Shown here: piece after piece, positions 45,625 to 54,396 of the stretch | Numbering within the stretch: position 1 is the stretch's first letter | How the letters are laid out: the number at the start of each line of letters is the position of its first letter | Program-made: the position numbers and the translations under genes | Notes under the pieces: generated by a model | What the model was told of the DNA's origin: nothing | Database searches by the model: none | Seen by the model: only the letters and a program-made list of their open reading frames with translations | NCBI RefSeq assembly: GCF_038049935.1 | Contig: NZ_CP145886.1 | Span: 1,240,001 to 1,304,000 of the forward strand | Source: Rossellomorea sp. y25 | GTDB taxonomy: Bacteria > Bacillota > Bacilli > Bacillales > Bacillaceae_B | DNA: 64,000 nt | Reading direction: 5' to 3'

Positions 45625-48600
45625 TTAGTTCAGTCCTAATTCCTCTAAAATCGAATCCAACGTTTTTCCGTCGGCTGATTCAACTGGAGCAGGGGCATTC
45701 TTAACATGCTCATTCTGTAATAGATAGTTCTTTTGAACAAAATTCATATCGTTCGCATCCACCACTTCATCGAAATTGATGTCGGCAGCACGATTATTAG
45801 TATTCCAGGCATCCTGAATGGCAATGGCATCATGAATGTCGATGACATGATCCTGGTTGACATCTCCTCCGACAAGTTTCATATTGTTCACTCTATGATA
45901 TTTTCCGTAAAGCATTCCGTTGTACTCATAACCGATTTGCTCATTATTCTTCTTAGTTAAGAAGTGGCCTGGAAGTGTTACGGTTATATCATAAGGGTCT
46001 TTGCTTAATGGGAGTTTCTCAATGGAGTACTCACCATTATCTGTGATGGATGATGGTGTAAAGACGTCTCCTGTTGAATTTTTGAATTCTACAGTTGCAT
46101 CTGCTTTTGACCAATCCTTCTTGGCATTGTAGCCACTTCCACTATCAAATCCTTCAGGACTTATATATCCCCTTATTGAGTTAAAGTCAGGATTTACAGT
46201 GAATCCTGCACCAGCATGTAATAAATTCATTGTTTCATTGTTGGAATCTGTAACGGTTACCGTCGGGTCCAACCCATCCTCTTTCGTGAAGATTTCATCT
46301 TGAAGTTTTACGTGCACCTCAACGATCGCACTATGATCGAATGATTCAACAGGTTCATTGAAGGTGACTTTAATTTGATTTCCTTCAAGTGTCAGGGAAG
46401 CTTTTTCTAGAAACTCCCCGGATAGCTTGGCATCAATCACTTCTGGTTTTTTTCCGTAGTGATCTTCAAATGTCCAGGTGGCTTCCTTTGCATCTTGAAC
46501 ATTATCCAGTAATAGGGTTGCCTTTACGGTTTCACCTGTTGTAACGGTATCGACATCGGTTTTCAGATACGCGTTCGGAGTACCTTCTTTAATAAAGAAA
46601 TAGTTTTTCATCGTACTATTATTCCCAGCCATATCATAGCCCTTCATTCTAAAGTTAAGGGCTTTCACATTCTCATTCATCGCAATTTCTTCGACAAACT
46701 TACCGTTTTCATCCATGTAAAGAGGTGACGAAGGGAAAGGTGAATTCCAATAATAAATCATAAAGTTTTTGGATTGATCTGTGTCGATTCCTGCTGCTTG
46801 CATTTTTTCAATAAGTGGATCTGTAATTTCAATCTCAAAAGGGTACGTTTCCTGACCCCGCTTATATTCAAGGAACGGTGACTCACCATCCAGGGAACTC
46901 TTGAATGTAGGACCTTCAATGTCGATATAGAAATGCTCTGATTTTGTTTTTACTTTGCCTTTAGGATCTGTCATCGCATACTTGATCTTATAGTGCCCAG
47001 GTTTTGCGATGGTCATTTCTTCTGAAACGGGATTTTTCTTATCACCGGTAAATGCGAAATAGCCACCCTGGAATGCTCTTAGTAAGTAGTTGTTATCCAG
47101 CAGGGCACCCTGCAGATCGAGTGTACCGATTAATCCTAAATCTTCACCTGTTTCCCCGTCCTGAAGGATGATATCCATGCTTTCCATCGGTGAACTCAGG
47201 TTGAATTCAACCAGTGCCCATGGATAGCGGAATGGATCATATCCGTGAGTATAGTGAGAAGGTGCAAAGGTGGGGGATAACAATTCAAGTGTATTAAAGC
47301 CTTCCTCCGATCTCTTTACGCTAAATGGCACGCGGTAGCTTTCTGTTTGATCATTACGGTTCGTAACGACCAGGTATCCCTCGTAAATCCCTTTCGCAGC
47401 TGTTTTAGGCATTGTCAGGAAGAAATTTGAAGTCTTTTTGTTGCCACCATTCACTTTAATAGACTTGTCTGAAGTCACTTCAACTCCATTTTCCTTGAGA
47501 CTAAGGGTGCCTTCCTGTACATTTTCTTCAAACGTAATGTCAAAGGTTTTCTTTTGATCGCTTTTATTTGTGATTTCAAAGCTTTTTTGTACGCGGAGGT
47601 GATCTCCTTCGGCCACTACCTGATTTCCAAAGCTCAATCCCCCAGTTGGATGATCGATTGCAATCAGTTCTTCGCCATTAGGAAGCAACGTTTCATCGTT
47701 TATTTGAATCGTTGTTTGGCTATGGAGGGCTTGATACGGATCCACTCTTCCTGCACCAACCTCAAATACGCTGTAATCTCCCTTCAAAGGATCAGATGAG
47801 TTCATAAGTATCGTTTTAATATCAGCTGGCTCGAGATCCGGATTCTCTCCCAAAAGTAAAGCTGCCAGCCCCGCTGTGAATGGAGAAGCCATCGAGGTTC
47901 CTGAAAGTCTTGAGTAAGCATACTGATAGTCATCCGTGTTCTCAGGATCGATCATAAAAGAAGGGAAAGTCGATAGAACGCTGACCCCGGGAGCGACCAC
48001 TTCAGGTTTCATATCCAAGCTTTTGTTGACTGGACCCCTTGAACTGAAATCGGCTAACTGGTCACCCTCTGTAAAGCTTTCTTCTAAATTCGTAAACGTG
48101 AAGCTTGATGTGCCACTTTCGATTGCTGCTTTTAATTCTTCCCCGGCAGCCTTTGTCATCGAGAAGGCCGGGACATAATGGGCTGATTCTCCGAGGTTAT
48201 ATCCTACATGACCTTCTGCATTGTTGTACATGATCACGGCTTTAGCTCCATGTTCTTTGGCAAATTTCACCTTGTCATTCAGAGCAAAATTTCCTCGCTG
48301 AACAAAAGCGATCTTACCATCTACATTTTTATTCGCATAGTCTGCTTCATACCCTAGGCCAACATCTACTAATTCTAGTGATTGATCTTCCAGACTATCG
48401 AATGTGTGAGCGAATCCCCTAGCCATACTCACAATACCGGTCGACCAGCCAGCTGTCGTTTGACCGGTAAAAGTGGTTTGGGAAACAGGGACATCACTCG
48501 CCCCGACAGTCAAAGCTAAAGCTGCTGTTCCAGGAGAGCCAAGGGTAAAGTCATTTGGTCCTGAATTCCCGGCTGAAACAACGGCCGTCACACCATTTAA

Positions 48601-49701
48601 CACAGCATAGTTAAGGGCGGTACTTGTAGGGTAATAAGGGTCATTGACACTTGCTCCCAATGAGAGGTTGATGACATCCATACCATCTTGAACCGATTTC
48701 TCAATTCCTGCAAGGACGTCTTCGGTGTAACCACTTCCGTAAGGACCAAGGACACGATACACATATAAGTCAGCATCTGGAGCAACTCCCTCTACAGATA
48801 CTTCACTATCATTCTCGTTTTGTCCTACAATGGTTCCGGATACATGAGTACCATGAGAGGTATAATAGGGATTTCCCGTATAACTGAACTCTGGTTCACT
48901 CGTACTCTTCCAATCTTCATACGTTGCTTCCATTGGATCCGCATCGTCGTCAACAAAATCATATCCGCCTTTGTAGGCATCCTTTAAATCAGGGTGGTTG
49001 TAGTCAACACCTGTGTCGATCACGCCGACTTTGATTCCGTCTCCTGTGATTCCTTCCTTATGTAATTCATCCACTTTTAAATAAGGAATGCTTTCAACAG
49101 ATGTTGTGATTTCACGGTCTACATCATTAGGAAGATCTTGTTGAACCGGATCGACAGTATAGGTCTGGTTTTTAAATACAGCCTTGACGGCTTTGGAGTT
49201 TAGCAGGCGTTCTACTTGATTGGCCGGAAGGGTCATCGCCACACCGTTATATGCTTCTTTATAGGTTTGGGTGATTTTCGGCTCTATCTTTTTTCCTTTT
49301 ACAAGACTAGTAGATAGATGTTTTGCAACATCTTCTTTGAACATCTTATGTTCTTTCTCCACTTGGGCTTTGGCGTCTTCTTTCTTTACTGTTTTTCCTT
49401 TTACTGCAGCTTCTAGTACGGCTACATGCCCAGGTTTGGATTGGAATTCGACGATAACGGAGATTTCTTCACCGGATGCCAATTCATTCGGTTGAAATCC
49501 TTGGAGACCTTCTGCGTTATTTAATTTCAGTTGATGCAATGCTTGTCTTTGCTCTTCTGTCAAAGAAGATAAAATCGTTTCTGCTTTCCAATCCGCAGCT
49601 GTAGCTGTTGGAGAGGAGTAGCCCGATACAGGGGATAAAAGTAATCCAGTGGATAATGCAATCACAGCTGATTTCTTTGCGATGGAAGATCCATTCATCA
49701 T
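45625..49701 (-). CDS. Large secreted subtilisin-like protease (S8) with PA and dockerin-like domains
   Basis: A 1358-residue exoprotease. Order: signal peptide (about 1-35), inhibitor I9 prodomain (about 75-185), S8 domain with triad D229 (GVIDTGVDYNHPDL), H283 (SHGTHVSGT) and S603 (SGTSMASP), a PA insert (about 440-530; VDGKIAFVQRGNFALNDK), Fn3-like and Ig-like regions, then a dockerin-like pair of calcium loops near the C-terminus (DVNQDHVIDIHDA and DINFDEVVDANDM). It is longer than Vpr of B. subtilis (about 806 residues). The upstream neighbour is an HTH-TPR regulator. The start is ATG 49701 or the next codon. Confidence 0.9.
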   Translation of the reverse strand: MMNGSSIAKKSAVIALSTGLLLSPVSGYSSPTATAADWKAETILSSLTEEQRQALHQLKLNNAEGLQGFQPNELASGEEISVIVEFQSKPGHVAVLEAAVKGKTVKKEDAKAQVEKEHKMFKEDVAKHLSTSLVKGKKIEPKITQTYKEAYNGVAMTLPANQVERLLNSKAVKAVFKNQTYTVDPVQQDLPNDVDREITTSVESIPYLKVDELHKEGITGDGIKVGVIDTGVDYNHPDLKDAYKGGYDFVDDDADPMEATYEDWKSTSEPEFSYTGNPYYTSHGTHVSGTIVGQNENDSEVSVEGVAPDADLYVYRVLGPYGSGYTEDVLAGIEKSVQDGMDVINLSLGASVNDPYYPTSTALNYAVLNGVTAVVSAGNSGPNDFTLGSPGTAALALTVGASDVPVSQTTFTGQTTAGWSTGIVSMARGFAHTFDSLEDQSLELVDVGLGYEADYANKNVDGKIAFVQRGNFALNDKVKFAKEHGAKAVIMYNNAEGHVGYNLGESAHYVPAFSMTKAAGEELKAAIESGTSSFTFTNLEESFTEGDQLADFSSRGPVNKSLDMKPEVVAPGVSVLSTFPSFMIDPENTDDYQYAYSRLSGTSMASPFTAGLAALLLGENPDLEPADIKTILMNSSDPLKGDYSVFEVGAGRVDPYQALHSQTTIQINDETLLPNGEELIAIDHPTGGLSFGNQVVAEGDHLRVQKSFEITNKSDQKKTFDITFEENVQEGTLSLKENGVEVTSDKSIKVNGGNKKTSNFFLTMPKTAAKGIYEGYLVVTNRNDQTESYRVPFSVKRSEEGFNTLELLSPTFAPSHYTHGYDPFRYPWALVEFNLSSPMESMDIILQDGETGEDLGLIGTLDLQGALLDNNYLLRAFQGGYFAFTGDKKNPVSEEMTIAKPGHYKIKYAMTDPKGKVKTKSEHFYIDIEGPTFKSSLDGESPFLEYKRGQETYPFEIEITDPLIEKMQAAGIDTDQSKNFMIYYWNSPFPSSPLYMDENGKFVEEIAMNENVKALNFRMKGYDMAGNNSTMKNYFFIKEGTPNAYLKTDVDTVTTGETVKATLLLDNVQDAKEATWTFEDHYGKKPEVIDAKLSGEFLEKASLTLEGNQIKVTFNEPVESFDHSAIVEVHVKLQDEIFTKEDGLDPTVTVTDSNNETMNLLHAGAGFTVNPDFNSIRGYISPEGFDSGSGYNAKKDWSKADATVEFKNSTGDVFTPSSITDNGEYSIEKLPLSKDPYDITVTLPGHFLTKKNNEQIGYEYNGMLYGKYHRVNNMKLVGGDVNQDHVIDIHDAIAIQDAWNTNNRAADINFDEVVDANDMNFVQKNYLLQNEHVKNAPAPVESADGKTLDSILEELGLN

Positions 49702-50004
49702 CTCTACCTCTTTTCTTTAGTTGTTAGTTCGATAATTCTAAAAATTATTACATTTAATAGTGTAAATTTAAATCTGTCATGTTTGTATGGGGGTTTGTTT
49801 AGGGACTATTTAACTACTGATTGGAGTTTAACAATCATTTATCTTCTGATTTTTTAGGAGGGGGTAGGAGGAAAGTTGCGAAATAATGGCGGTGAGTTGG
49901 GGTTGTTCAGAAAACAAAACAAATATAGTGGCTAACAATCAACGAGAAATCAGCCGAATAAAAAAATGATAAAAGAAAACCTCCTTTTATCATTAAAAGT
50001 GTCA
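49702..50004. other. Gap between regulator and subtilase
   Basis: Holds the regulator terminator and the subtilase promoter region. I looked for a small signal-peptide gene of the NprX kind on the minus strand and saw none with a ribosome binding site. Confidence 0.4.
49959..49993 (-). terminator. Terminator of the HTH-TPR regulator
   Basis: ATGATAAAAG / CTTTTATCAT, with a T run on the minus strand immediately after. Confidence 0.75.
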
Positions 50005-51255
50005 TTATTCTAATTCATAATAGCTTATTTCATTGGACATTTTATTGGATGCAAGTTTGAATCCTTTCTCTGTTTGCCCGGTTTTTACATAATATAAAAA
50101 TAGTTGTCTTTCATAATGCTGATACATCAACTTGCTCCCCGTTTTGTTGAAATGGGGGAGAGCTGTATATTCAATATACTCATATAGTTCTTGTTCATTT
50201 CCTTTTATGGTAAGTAAGTATATTTCAAAGAAAACGTAGGTGGGGTCCTGATGCTGAGTAGCCCTTTTTAGTCCTTTTGTCGCTAATTGATTGAGTTCTT
50301 CGGAAGAAAGCAGATTCCCTTTCAGACAAGCTAGTATATATCCGCTGAGTGTGACTAAATAATGTGACGCTGGCGTGTCTTCATTAATAAGTTTTAATGC
50401 TTTTTCATAGGAATCTTTTGATTCAGAATATCGTTTTCTCCTAAAATATTCGAATCCCAGATTGTTATGGATTTTATGTGCCCTTTCCTTGGAATTAACG
50501 GATTCACAGACTCTGAGGAGCTTATCATACTGTTGTTTGGTTTCTTCCATATCAAAGGGTTCTTTGGCATTCAATTGAATTAAAATTAACGTTTCAGAAT
50601 CGATGACCCTAAGGATATTCAATGTTTTTTGGAAAAAATGCAAGGCTCTTTGCCCATAATAATAGGCAAAGGTGTTTGAATGAATGGAATGATAGGCTAA
50701 TGCCAAATGAAAATAATATTCGGAGTTCGGATATTCATCGTCAATCTGTTTCAATACATTTATGCAAGTGTTAAATTGTCTTGTTGAATGATAGTAGATC
50801 CCTTTGACATGAAGTAATAAATTTTGTTCGAAAGGGGATAGAGGATAGTTTTTGTTTTCGAACATGCCCAGGATTTCCTTGGCTTTTCCATGCTTGTTCA
50901 AAAATAAATAATATCTTGCCAGGAAAAGGTTGTATTGAATGATGAAGTCAGATAGAAACCTTAAAGGTTCCTTTTCGATTTCACCTTTAAGTTGATGGAT
51001 GTCATTGGTTCGAATCATAATAATTGCATCATTCCATTCAGATAATTTAGCCTGTAACGAATGATACCGAGAACGTTCGACTTCCATATTGATTCCAAGC
51101 TTCCTTGCCAGTAAATCAGTAATTTCACTGGAATACTCTGTGATCCCTCTTTCGATTTTACTTAGATGTGTGGTAGAGCAGATCCCCTGTGCAAGCTGCT
51201 CTTGAGTCAAACCCGAATCTTCACGATGAAATTTAATTAATTTACCTTCGATCAT
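50005..51255 (-). CDS. HTH-TPR transcriptional regulator, RRNPP-like
   Basis: A 416-residue protein with an N-terminal XRE helix-turn-helix (LTQEQLAQGICSTTHLSKIE, about residues 16-35) and a long series of TPR-like helices (about 100-410; e.g. IHNNLGFEYFRRKRYSESKD). This layout fits peptide-sensing regulators such as NprR and PlcR, which switch on extracellular proteases. I start at ATG 51255, five bases after GGGGTG; the ATG at 51288 has no site. It lies upstream of the subtilase on the same strand, a likely but untested target. Confidence 0.78.
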   Translation of the reverse strand: MIEGKLIKFHREDSGLTQEQLAQGICSTTHLSKIERGITEYSSEITDLLARKLGINMEVERSRYHSLQAKLSEWNDAIIMIRTNDIHQLKGEIEKEPLRFLSDFIIQYNLFLARYYLFLNKHGKAKEILGMFENKNYPLSPFEQNLLLHVKGIYYHSTRQFNTCINVLKQIDDEYPNSEYYFHLALAYHSIHSNTFAYYYGQRALHFFQKTLNILRVIDSETLILIQLNAKEPFDMEETKQQYDKLLRVCESVNSKERAHKIHNNLGFEYFRRKRYSESKDSYEKALKLINEDTPASHYLVTLSGYILACLKGNLLSSEELNQLATKGLKRATQHQDPTYVFFEIYLLTIKGNEQELYEYIEYTALPHFNKTGSKLMYQHYERQLFLYYVKTGQTEKGFKLASNKMSNEISYYELE

Positions 51256-51569
51256 ACTACACCCCAAATGAACTATTTTATTATCCATTATAGGAAATAT
51301 TTTCTCGGTATTCTATAGGTTTAGAACAAGACGGAGGTCTGAAGGCAATAACATCCAAATCGCATCTCTATACTGTTTTTCTCTTTTCTTCCTAGAGTTG
51401 ATCCTGTACTTCTTTCACCAGAAGAAGGAATCCTGGATGACTTCCCGCTCTAAAACCAACCCCGTTTTCATTCCAATTAGGATCAATAGACTAGCCCTTA
51501 TAAACACTCAAAGCCTAGAGAAGCTCTGAGTGTTCTTGTTTATTAGGAGAGTTAGCAATCAGGGACTTT
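51256..51569. other. Intergenic region with one hairpin
   Basis: No coding frame of note. CACTCAAAGC (51505-51514) and GCTCTGAGTG (51523-51532) form a stem that may end the thioesterase transcript. Confidence 0.5.
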
Positions 51570-52043
51570 TCACAAAATAAGCGCACGATTTTTTCTATGC
51601 TCTTTTCGCAAAGGAGCCGTATTGAAAAGCCTCGATTCTTCTTCCGTCTTTGGAATGACTTTTGGTACCGGCTTGGGCTTACCATTTTCATCAACGGCGA
51701 CCATCGTCAGGAATGATTCAGTCGTCAGGGTTTTGACACTCGTTACAAGATTCGTAGAGTAGACCTTTACATATACTTCCATGGATGTTCGACCTGTAGA
51801 CGTAACGTAGGCTTCCAGACTTAACGCATCACCGACCGTTGCAGACGACAAAAAGTCGACGGAGTCAATCGATGCCGTGACGACGACTGAGCTGGAGTGC
51901 TTCATTGCTGATAGTGCCGCAATTTCATCAATATAGGAAAGGACTTTCCCTCCAAAAATCGTTTGCATATGATTGGTGTCCGGTGGCAGTACCAATTTTG
52001 TTTGTATGGTTCGTGAACGTTCTACCGAATAAGCTTGTTCCAT
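51570..52043 (-). CDS. Acyl-CoA thioesterase, hotdog fold (YkhA-like)
   Basis: A 157-residue hotdog protein: HMQTIFGGKVLSYIDEIAAL (about residues 25-44) is the conserved acyl-CoA hydrolase segment, and TASIDSVDFLSSATVGD (about 57-73) the second. It splits fatty acyl-CoAs. I start at ATG 52043, eight bases after GGGAGA; the frame to 52085 would begin in a terminator hairpin. A cobalamin riboswitch with its own terminator lies directly upstream. Confidence 0.87.
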   Translation of the reverse strand: MEQAYSVERSRTIQTKLVLPPDTNHMQTIFGGKVLSYIDEIAALSAMKHSSSVVVTASIDSVDFLSSATVGDALSLEAYVTSTGRTSMEVYVKVYSTNLVTSVKTLTTESFLTMVAVDENGKPKPVPKVIPKTEEESRLFNTAPLRKEHRKNRALIL

Positions 52044-52072
52044 TTTCTCATCTCCCAGTTTAATTTCTGAAA

Positions 52073-52106
52073 TAAAAAAAAGCATCTCCCTTTGAAAAGA
52101 AGATGC
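52073..52106 (-). terminator. Terminator of the cobalamin riboswitch leader
   Basis: GCATCTTCTTTT and AAAGGGAGATGC pair on the minus strand, followed by eight or nine T. Confidence 0.75.
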
Positions 52107-52194
52107 GGCTACTTCAAGCGGACGTCCAGAATCCTGTGATTCCTCATTTGGCTCATATAGCGCAACACCCTCCTATCTCCCGTAGGAACTCTGT

Positions 52195-52372
52195 GTTCTT
52201 CTCAATTGGCAGGTCTCCTGGCTCAGCGTCAACAATTTCATATTCCTTCCCATTTCGATTCGAAACAGTGGATCCATACGAAATCTCAGCTTTACAGTGG
52301 CGGGACCGCGTTGGACTTTCACCAACTTCCCTTTTAAGAAGATGACCTGATCATCTTCACCAATGAGCAATG
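52195..52372 (-). promoter_or_regulatory. Cobalamin (B12) riboswitch
   Basis: On the minus strand the leader contains AAAAGGGAAGTTGGTGAAAG, then GTCCCGCCACTGTAA, a CCACTG and GGGAAGG segment, and the B12 box AGCCAGGAGACCTGCC (52223-52208), all in the usual order. It precedes the thioesterase terminator hairpin, so B12 would be expected to turn the downstream gene off. Confidence 0.9.
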
Positions 52373-52471
52373 TTTAAATTGTGAACGCTTTTATTTTATC
52401 ACAGGAATGAGAAGTAAGGTCTTTATTTGGTAGGAATTATTGTATTAAAATTAGAAAATTTACCTAAATAT

Positions 52472-52497
52472 TGAAACTTTTCTACAACCCTTCCGTA
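52472..52497 (+). promoter_or_regulatory. Sigma-W promoter of the flotillin gene
   Basis: TGAAAC (52472-52477), 16 bp, CGTA (52494-52497): an exact sigma-W consensus about 85 bases before the flotillin start. Confidence 0.85.
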
Positions 52498-52581
52498 GAT
52501 AATATTGTAGTTAGAAGTTTTATAAAATAGTGAATCAGTTGCTCGACTGATTTATAGAAAAGTTTGAGAGGGGTTGTCAGA

Positions 52582-54090
52582 ATGCTAGGATCATTAAGTA
52601 TTATCGGATTTTTCATGTTCTTGATTCCTGTTCTGGTTATTGCAGCTATTGCAGGAATCGCGTATTATTTCTGGATGAGGTTCCGCTATCGTACAGCGAG
52701 ATCCAACCAGGCACTGATCATTACCGGACCGAAACTGGGGGATCCTGAAAAGGAAACGAATATTTTCACCGACCAGGAAGGGCGTTCCATGAAAATCATC
52801 AGGGGTGGAGGGTACAGATTAAGACGTTTCCAAACATCTACACCTGTTAATCTTACATCCTTCCAATTAAAATTATCGACACCGAGAGTTTACACAAATG
52901 GCGGAGTACCAATCGTTGCAGACGCAGTGGCCATGGTGAAGGTGGCAGACACATTAAACGGAATTGCGAACTATGCCGAGCAGTTCCTAGGTAAGGACCA
53001 AAAAGAGATTGAAGATGAAATCATTGAGGTACTGGGAAGTAATCTTCGTGCGATTCTTTCTAAAATGACGGTTGAAGATATCAACAGCAACCGTGAAAAG
53101 TTTAACGCTGACGTATCTGAAATTGCCCAGAAGCAGCTGGATCTTATGGGCTTCAAAATTACGTCACTCGGGCTAACGGACATAAGAGATGCTGACGAAG
53201 AAAATGGATACTTAAAAAATCTTGGTCGTCCACGTATCGCCGAGGTTCGCAAGCAAGCTGAAATTGCAGAAGCAAACACCGAGCGTGAAACCCGTATTCA
53301 CCGTGCCCAAACCGATCAGGAAGCGAAAGAGGAAGAATACAAGCGTCAAATTACCATTGCCCAATCGAAAAAAGAGAAGGACATCAAAGACGCAGCCTTC
53401 AAAGAAGAAACAGAGCGGGCAAGAGCGAAATCCGAACAGTCCTATGAGTTGGAAAAAGCCAAACTTACAAAGGAAGTGAAAGAGGAAGAGTTAACCCTTC
53501 AATTCCTTGAACGTGAACGTGCCGTTAAACTTGAAGCAGAAGAATCAAAAGTTCGTAAAACGAAAGCCGACGCCGAATACTACGAAACCACTCGTAAAGC
53601 GGAAGCGGAAGCTCGCAAGGCTGAAATTGACGGGGAAGCGAAAGCCAAGATACGCAGAGAAGAAGGTTCTGCTGAAGCCGATGTTATCAGAGAGCGAGGT
53701 AAAGCGGAAGCCGAATCCCGTAAACTGCTGGCAGAAGCAATGGAGAAACATGGTGATGTCATCATTACCGAGAAACTAATCGAAATGCTGCCTGTTTTCG
53801 CAGAGAAAATTGCTCAGCCTCTTAACAATATTGACTCTGTTAAAATCATTGATTCCGGTAATGGCCAGGGAGTTCCTTCCTTTGGGAAAAGCATCACCAG
53901 AACGATGCTTGATATGCAGGAACCGTTACGCGAAATGACTGGCATCGATGTAGGTGAATTACTGAAGTCATATGCAAATAGATCCCATGAAAGACCTTAT
54001 CAGCCAGCGATCTCTGAAACAGCTGACAAGGAAGTCGCTGTGACGAACGAAAAGGAAGAAACAGAGGTAAAGGGAAGACAGCCAAAGTAA
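52582..54090 (+). CDS. floT: Flotillin-like protein FloT (YuaG)
   Basis: A 502-residue membrane scaffold. An N-terminal hydrophobic segment (about residues 5-28) precedes the SPFH/PHB domain (about 40-200) and a long Glu/Ala/Lys-rich coiled coil (about 215-400). It organises membrane microdomains and responds to envelope stress. Start is ATG 52582, eight bases after AGAGGGG. In B. subtilis an NfeD gene (yuaF) precedes it; none is present here. Confidence 0.92.
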   Translation: MLGSLSIIGFFMFLIPVLVIAAIAGIAYYFWMRFRYRTARSNQALIITGPKLGDPEKETNIFTDQEGRSMKIIRGGGYRLRRFQTSTPVNLTSFQLKLSTPRVYTNGGVPIVADAVAMVKVADTLNGIANYAEQFLGKDQKEIEDEIIEVLGSNLRAILSKMTVEDINSNREKFNADVSEIAQKQLDLMGFKITSLGLTDIRDADEENGYLKNLGRPRIAEVRKQAEIAEANTERETRIHRAQTDQEAKEEEYKRQITIAQSKKEKDIKDAAFKEETERARAKSEQSYELEKAKLTKEVKEEELTLQFLERERAVKLEAEESKVRKTKADAEYYETTRKAEAEARKAEIDGEAKAKIRREEGSAEADVIRERGKAEAESRKLLAEAMEKHGDVIITEKLIEMLPVFAEKIAQPLNNIDSVKIIDSGNGQGVPSFGKSITRTMLDMQEPLREMTGIDVGELLKSYANRSHERPYQPAISETADKEVAVTNEKEETEVKGRQPK

Positions 54091-54101
54091 ATAATGAGAG
54101 G

Positions 54102-54138
54102 GAGATGTCTCGGGTATATGGGGGCATCTCTTTTTTTG
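54102..54138 (+). terminator. Terminator of floT
   Basis: GAGATGTC / GGCATCTC-type stem followed by seven T. Confidence 0.75.
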
Positions 54139-54153
54139 AGTGGGATAAAAAGA

Positions 54154-54189
54154 GTGCCAGGCACGGGATGTTGATTCTGTACCTGGCAC
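54154..54189. repeat. Dispersed palindrome, TGTACCAGG-TACA family, copy 3
   Basis: GTGCCAGGCAC (54154-54164) and GTACCTGGCAC (54179-54189) around a 14-base loop. Confidence 0.7.
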
Positions 54190-54205
54190 CTGTTGTTATG
54201 ACCAC

Positions 54206-54243
54206 TGTACCAGGTACAAATCGGATAAATTGTACCTGGTACA
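54206..54243. repeat. Dispersed palindrome, TGTACCAGG-TACA family, copy 4
   Basis: TGTACCAGGTACAA (54206-54219) and TTGTACCTGGTACA (54230-54243): perfect 14-base arms with a 10-base loop, 16 bases after copy 3. Confidence 0.8.
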
Positions 54244-54270
54244 GCAGATCTATTTTAAGAGTGAGGACAA

Positions 54271-54383
54271 TTCAAATGTTAAAAAATGCAAATATTCAAC
54301 AGTCAAATTCTCCCGGATATTCAACCGGTGAATACACCTCAAAATTCAACTGTCAAAAAAAGAGCAAATTTCAACAGTCAAAC
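54271..54383. repeat. Phased word array E: TTCAAC(AGTCAAA), period 25 bp
   Basis: TTCAA words start at 54271, 54295, 54320, 54345 and 54370 (spacing 24, 25, 25, 25). Three copies extend to TTCAAC-(A/T)GTCAAA. It lies between convergent floT and ade, beside two palindromes. Confidence 0.75.
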
Positions 54384-54396
54384 ACCCATTCATACC

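Noticed and set aside
49885..49968. A 27-codon plus-strand frame beginning MAVSWGC as a signal peptide
   Set aside because: It is opposite to the regulator, its GGAGG is too far upstream, and it lacks a hydrophobic export signal.
53580..53765. Minus-strand frames inside floT
   Set aside because: They are shadows of the Lys/Glu/Ala-rich coiled coil and have no ribosome binding site.
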